From Actinomycetes bacterium (GTDB lineage Bacteria; Actinomycetota; Actinomycetes; Propionibacteriales; Nocardioidaceae), in NCBI GenBank assembly GCA_023252095.1, contig JAHEXN010000130.1, forward strand, positions 1 through 8,817: DNA of 8,817 nucleotides. Reading direction: 5' to 3'. The notes below the pieces were generated by a model, which worked only from the letters and a program-made list of their open reading frames with translations, did not search any database and had not been told where the DNA came from. The position numbers and the translations under genes are program-made. Position 1 is the stretch's first letter; each line of letters opens with the position of its first letter. Of this stretch, positions 5,677-8,817 are shown piece by piece.

Positions 5677-7113
5677 GTGGATCTGCGGCAGTTCCTCACC
5701 GCATTGCGGACCCGTTGGCGCTTCTCGCTGCTGACGTTCCTGGCCGGCACCATCGCCACGCTCGCGATCGTCTTCACGATGACGCCCCAGTACGGGTCGA
5801 GCGTCAAGATGTTCGTCTCGACGCCGACCGGTGGCCAGGCCGAGTACGCCGCGTCGTTCCTCGTGACGCAGCGCGTGGCCTCCTACGCCGACCTCGCGAA
5901 GGATCCCTCCCTGCTGCAGAACGTCATCGACGAGCTCGACCTCGACATGACGTTCGAGGAGCTCGGGGGCAAGATCTCCGCCGAGGTCGTCACCTCGACC
6001 CAGACGATCCAGATCAACGTCACCGCCGACACCCCCGAGCTCGCCCAGGAGATCGCGGCGGAAGAGGCAGCGCAGCTCGTGGCCCTCGTGCAGCGGCTCG
6101 AGAAGCCGGCCGCCGGCGACGAGGCCGCCGCGATCACGGCCCGCGTCGCGACCGACCCGAGCTTCAGCGACGAGCCCGTCGCCCCGAACGTGCCGCTCAG
6201 CATCGCGCTCGGCGTGCTCGTCAGCCTGTTCCTCGCGATCGCGGGCGCGCTGCTGCGCCATCTGCTCGACCGCACGGTCAAGTCCCGTGACGACATCGAG
6301 AAGATCACGGGCACCCCGGCGCTCGCGACCTTGCCGTTCGAGCCGAACGTCAAGAAGAACCCCGTGGCGAGCGACACCGACGTCTCGCTGGCCGAGGCGT
6401 TCCGCGTGCTGCGCACCAACTTGCAGTTCGCGAGCCTCGACGACACGGTGCGGTCGATCCTGGTCTCGAGCGCCGTCCCGAACGAGGGCAAGACGCTCGT
6501 CGCCACGAACCTCGCGCTCTCGATGGTGCAGGTCGGCAAGTCGGTCCTGCTGATCGACGCCGACATGCGCAACCCCAACGTCGCCACGCGCCTCGGCCTG
6601 GAGAACTCCGTCGGTGTCGTGTCGGTGCTGCTGGGCCGCACGACGCTCGAGGGCGCGATCCAGCCGCACTCGAACGGCATCAGCTTCCTCGGCACGGGTC
6701 CGCGACCGCCGAACCCCGCCGAGCTCCTCGGCACGCACGCGATGCGCCAGCTGATCCGCGACGCCACGGCGATGTTCGACCTCGTCATCATCGACGCGCC
6801 GCCCATGCTGCCCGTCGCCGACGCGTCGATCCTCGTGACCGAGGTCGACGGTGCGCTGCTGCTCACGCGGTACGGCAGCACGTCGCGCGAGCAGCTCCGT
6901 CTGGCGATCACGCGCCTGCAGGGTGTCGGCGGCCGCCTCATCGGCACGGTGCTCAACCGCACGCCGCGCCGTTCGGGTGACACGTACGGATACGGCTACG
7001 GATATGGCTACGGCTATGGGGCGAGTGACGACGCCAAGAGCGACCGCAAGGCGGCCCGAGCACTGGCGAAGGAGAACAAGCGCGAGAGCACCGGCCGTCG
7101 TGCCTCCCGCTGA
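5677..7113 (+). CDS. Wzz-type chain-length determinant fused to BY-kinase
   Basis: A 478-residue polysaccharide co-polymerase and bacterial tyrosine kinase in one chain. Seen: membrane helix 1 at about 16-35, an extracytoplasmic Wzz domain, a proline-containing segment leading into helix 2 at about 173-193, then a cytoplasmic kinase. Walker A is SSAVPNEGKT at 264-273 (Lys272), Walker A' is LLIDADMR at 291-298 (Asp294, Asp296), and Walker B is LVIID ending at Asp373. The tail has six Tyr-Gly repeats at 437-448, the expected autophosphorylation cluster, and ends in a basic stretch. Such proteins cycle between phosphorylated and unphosphorylated oligomers to set chain length of Wzy-made polymers. 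Start: GTG 5677 has GAAGGG at 5664-5669 with a 7-base spacer and gives the usual DLRQFLTALRTRW beginning. GTG 5638 would add 13 residues. The polymerase gene follows 9 bases after the stop. Confidence 0.88.
   Translation: MDLRQFLTALRTRWRFSLLTFLAGTIATLAIVFTMTPQYGSSVKMFVSTPTGGQAEYAASFLVTQRVASYADLAKDPSLLQNVIDELDLDMTFEELGGKISAEVVTSTQTIQINVTADTPELAQEIAAEEAAQLVALVQRLEKPAAGDEAAAITARVATDPSFSDEPVAPNVPLSIALGVLVSLFLAIAGALLRHLLDRTVKSRDDIEKITGTPALATLPFEPNVKKNPVASDTDVSLAEAFRVLRTNLQFASLDDTVRSILVSSAVPNEGKTLVATNLALSMVQVGKSVLLIDADMRNPNVATRLGLENSVGVVSVLLGRTTLEGAIQPHSNGISFLGTGPRPPNPAELLGTHAMRQLIRDATAMFDLVIIDAPPMLPVADASILVTEVDGALLLTRYGSTSREQLRLAITRLQGVGGRLIGTVLNRTPRRSGDTYGYGYGYGYGYGASDDAKSDRKAARALAKENKRESTGRRASR
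6985..7020 (+). repeat. In-frame hexamer repeat encoding (Tyr-Gly)6
   Basis: Six consecutive six-base units of the form TA(C/T)GGN encode Tyr-Gly six times at residues 437-448 of the Wzz/kinase. Tyrosine and third glycine bases vary (TAC/TAT, GGA/GGC/GGG), so the array is imperfect. The last two thirds are less GC-rich than the surrounding gene. Copy-number change would stay in frame. Confidence 0.9.
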
Positions 7114-7122
7114 GGTCGTCCG

Positions 7123-8511
7123 ATGATCCTGCTCGAGGGCGAGTCCCGGCGCGAGATGCTCAAGCGGTGGGCCGCGTGGTTCCTGCCGGTCCTGGTCATG
7201 GCGGTCTGCCTGATCGTGCTCGTGCCCGTCGCGACCGGCTCGGTGCTGGGCGGACTCTTCGCGATCGGCCTGATCGCGGGTGTCACGTCGATCGGTGTCG
7301 TGGGCTTCGAGGGCACCGCAATCGGTGCGTTGACGCTGGGTGTGGCGCTGTCGCCGATGGACAACCTGCGGCCGGTGTCGGCGATCGCGTTCGTCTCGAT
7401 CTCCGACGTCTTCCTGCTGGTCGGCGTCGGATGCCTGATCCCGGTGATCATGGGCCGCCGCTGGTCGCTCGACCCGTGGTTCATGGCTGCTGTCTCGGGT
7501 CTGAGTGGTGTCGCGCTGCTCTCGTCGTTCTTCGCCGCCGAGCCCATGGCGAGCCTTCTCAGCGTCGTGCGCCTCGTGATCGGGGCGATGCTGCTGCCGA
7601 TCGTGTTCATGATCTGGCGACCGGGTGCGACGATCGCGATCACGCTCGCCTGGGCCTACGTCCTGGGCAATGCCGCCAACTTCGCCGCCTCGTTCACGCA
7701 GGGCGTGGGTGACGGCGGACGCCGCATCGGGTTCTCGACCCACCCCAACATCATGGGTCTGTGCGCGATGCTCGCGATCGGGGTCGCGATCGTGCTCTGG
7801 GAGGTGCTGCCGCGGTTCTGGGGGGTCATGGCGCTCGGTGCGGCCGTGCTGTGCGCCGGTGGTGTCTGGTTCAGCGGCAGCCGCGCGGCCCTGGTCGCCG
7901 CGGTGGCGATGATCGCCCTCTACCCGATCGTGAGCCGGTCGATCGTGACGGCGGTGGCCCTGTTCGGGGCGTCGTTGCCCGTCATCTTCGTCGCGGCGCA
8001 GGCGATCCTGGCCGGCGAGAACGCGTCGGACAACGCCTTCGGTCGTCTGCTCGGTGGCGGGTCTGCGCAGGGCTCGGACATCGAGCGCGAGATGCTCGCG
8101 GAGATCGCCCGGGGCCAGTTCGAGGCGCACCCGATCATCGGCGTGGGCATGGCCGACGTCTACGCGGCCCACAACATCTACCTGCAGATCAGCGCCGCGG
8201 TCGGCGTCGTGGGAGTGGCGTTCTTCGCCGCGATGCTCGCCGCCGTGCTCGTGCGCTGCCTCGGCATCGACCGGCGTTTCCGGCTGCTGATCCTCCCGGC
8301 CGCCGGCTACGTCATGGTCGGGGCGCTCACGACGATCATCTGGGACCGCTTCGTCTGGTGCGTCCTGGCGCTGCCGTTCCTGCTACCCCTGGTGCGGCAG
8401 CAGGACGACGCGACGAGCGAGCTCGACGGCGAGGCGGACGCCTTCGACGTGAGTCGCTCGCAGCCTGCCGGGGCACCACAGAAGGACGGCGCCACCGCTC
8501 TGGAGCGGTGA
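7123..8511 (+). CDS. O-antigen ligase / Wzy-type polysaccharide polymerase
   Basis: A 462-residue polytopic membrane protein with roughly 12-14 hydrophobic segments between residues 18 and 425. Seen: GFSTHPNIMG at 203-212 and SGSRAAL at 251-257, both typical of the O-antigen ligase/polymerase superfamily; a large extracytoplasmic loop at about 296-350 ending in AHNIYLQ (His350), like the conserved Wzy_C loop; and a hydrophilic 37-residue cytoplasmic tail. The family joins lipid-linked glycan repeat units into polymer (Wzy) or transfers glycan to an acceptor (WaaL-like). Direct linkage to the Wzz/kinase favours polymerase. ATG 7123 has GAGG at 7112-7115, overlapping the preceding stop, with a 7-base spacer, so the two genes are co-transcribed and perhaps coupled. 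ATG 7156 is a weaker alternative. Polymerase versus ligase cannot be settled from sequence alone. Confidence 0.85.
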   Translation: MILLEGESRREMLKRWAAWFLPVLVMAVCLIVLVPVATGSVLGGLFAIGLIAGVTSIGVVGFEGTAIGALTLGVALSPMDNLRPVSAIAFVSISDVFLLVGVGCLIPVIMGRRWSLDPWFMAAVSGLSGVALLSSFFAAEPMASLLSVVRLVIGAMLLPIVFMIWRPGATIAITLAWAYVLGNAANFAASFTQGVGDGGRRIGFSTHPNIMGLCAMLAIGVAIVLWEVLPRFWGVMALGAAVLCAGGVWFSGSRAALVAAVAMIALYPIVSRSIVTAVALFGASLPVIFVAAQAILAGENASDNAFGRLLGGGSAQGSDIEREMLAEIARGQFEAHPIIGVGMADVYAAHNIYLQISAAVGVVGVAFFAAMLAAVLVRCLGIDRRFRLLILPAAGYVMVGALTTIIWDRFVWCVLALPFLLPLVRQQDDATSELDGEADAFDVSRSQPAGAPQKDGATALER

Positions 8512-8518
8512 CGCCGTC
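8485..8518 (+). terminator. Hairpin overlapping the polymerase stop codon
   Basis: Arms 8485-8499 and 8504-8518 pair at 14 of 15 positions (C8492/A8511 is a mismatch) around a CTGG loop. The stop codon 8509-8511 lies inside the right arm. It is a plausible intrinsic terminator for the two-gene operon, but no T tract follows. Confidence 0.5.
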
Positions 8519-8694
8519 GGGGTCCAGCTTGACTGGTGACCAAGCGTGCTGTTCGCGTCATGGTCGTCCCGGTCCACGACCGTGAGGTCCGCAGATCATC
8601 CGGGAGCGACTGCCCTGTGAGACGGGTGATCGCCGCGTGGGTGCCAAGTTTTGCTGGGCCGGCTGTGAAGTTCTCGTGCTCCCACCATGCCTCA
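8519..8694. other. Non-coding spacer, no gene recognised
   Basis: No frame here has both a credible start and protein-like composition. GC content is lower than in the genes, and third-position bias is absent. A short inverted repeat GGTCGT/ACGACC (8562-8567 and 8576-8581, 8-base loop) is too weak to call. Nothing else stands out before the operator at 8695. Confidence 0.5.
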
Positions 8695-8710
8695 TGTGAC
8701 CTGGATCACA
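8695..8710. promoter_or_regulatory. Crp/GlxR-type operator
   Basis: TGTGACCTGGATCACA is a perfect TGTGA-N6-TCACA palindrome, the consensus of the Crp/Fnr family cAMP-responsive regulator (Crp in mycobacteria and streptomycetes, GlxR in corynebacteria). The target gene is unclear. A plus-strand start just downstream would place the site about 45 bases ahead, while a minus-strand gene ending at 8748 would leave the site in a spacer with no obvious target. Confidence 0.6.
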
Positions 8711-8747
8711 CAACCCCTCGAGCGGGATGACTTTCGCGGCCCGGCTT

Positions 8748-8817
8748 CTACGTCGTGGCGCGCGAGCGGCGCCCGGAGACGATCGCGGCGGCCACCACCG
8801 CGCCGGCGACGGCGCCG
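8748..8817 (-). CDS. Possible C-terminus of a membrane protein (truncated by window edge)
   Basis: On the minus strand, 22 codons before a TAG stop (8748-8750) read GAVAGAVVAAAIVSG then RRSRATT. A hydrophobic helix followed by a basic tail is typical of a C-terminal membrane segment, either the last helix of a transporter or the anchor of a surface protein. All third positions are G or C. The aligned plus-strand frame from GTG 8755 (MARERRPETIAAATT...) has equally GC-rich third positions and lies just after a Crp-type site, so a plus-strand gene start cannot be excluded. The fragment is too short to identify. Confidence 0.35.
   Translation of the reverse strand, partial: GAVAGAVVAAAIVSGRRSRATT

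Noticed and set aside
5632..8172. Minus-strand open frame of 846 codons opposite the Wzz/kinase and polymerase genes
   Set aside because: Antisense to two clear genes and extremely rich in Arg, Asp, His and Glu with no recognisable motif.
8562..8581. Small inverted repeat GGTCGT/ACGACC
   Set aside because: Six-base arms with an 8-base loop are common by chance in this composition, and a stronger hairpin already follows the polymerase gene.
8755..8817. Plus-strand gene starting at GTG 8755
   Set aside because: No Shine-Dalgarno and a low-complexity Ala/Thr/Pro run; the aligned minus frame gives a more protein-like hydrophobic C-terminus. Kept only as an alternative because of the nearby Crp-type site.

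Overview
The window looks like chromosomal DNA from a high-GC actinobacterium. Genes run at roughly 70% GC with codon third positions almost always G or C, GTG starts are common, and the promoters look like bare TANNNT -10 boxes. A Nocardioides/Aeromicrobium-type organism would fit, but no rRNA or other marker is present to prove it. The region is part of a surface-polysaccharide (exopolysaccharide or capsule) locus.

Layout. 1-405 (+) is the 3' end of a GDP-mannose 4,6-dehydratase. After a spacer with a likely promoter come an FkbM-type methyltransferase (548-1372, +) and a GT61-family glycosyltransferase (1397-2626, +). A convergent spacer follows, packed with a tandem palindromic REP-like element (2692-2806). 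Next is a divergent two-gene module: a divergent class I methyltransferase (2829-3551, -) and a protein that appears to be a degenerate Fic-fold protein (3601-4338, +). Both may be translated from leaderless GTG starts. A second convergent spacer holds a 21-bp-arm hairpin (4360-4416) that shares its foot sequence with the first element, plus a tetraloop terminator hairpin (4494-4531). The minus-strand gene at 4547-5512 is a GDP-mannose 3,5-epimerase-like enzyme. Divergent from it is a two-gene operon: a fused Wzz/BY-kinase chain-length regulator with a C-terminal (Tyr-Gly)6 tail (5677-7113), then a polytopic O-antigen-ligase/Wzy-type polymerase (7123-8511). The last 300 bases hold a terminator-like hairpin, a perfect Crp-type operator TGTGA-N6-TCACA (8695-8710), and what is probably the C-terminus of a minus-strand membrane protein.

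How the genes may work together (inference). The dehydratase and the epimerase both act on GDP-mannose, so the polymer may contain a 6-deoxyhexose and/or an L-galactose/L-gulose-type residue. The FkbM enzyme and the GT61 transferase would decorate or extend the repeat unit. The Wzz/kinase and Wzy-like protein would polymerise it and set chain length in a Wzx/Wzy-type route; the flippase and the initiating transferase are not in view. The central module has no obvious link to polysaccharide synthesis and is bracketed by related palindromes. It is the part that deserves most attention.
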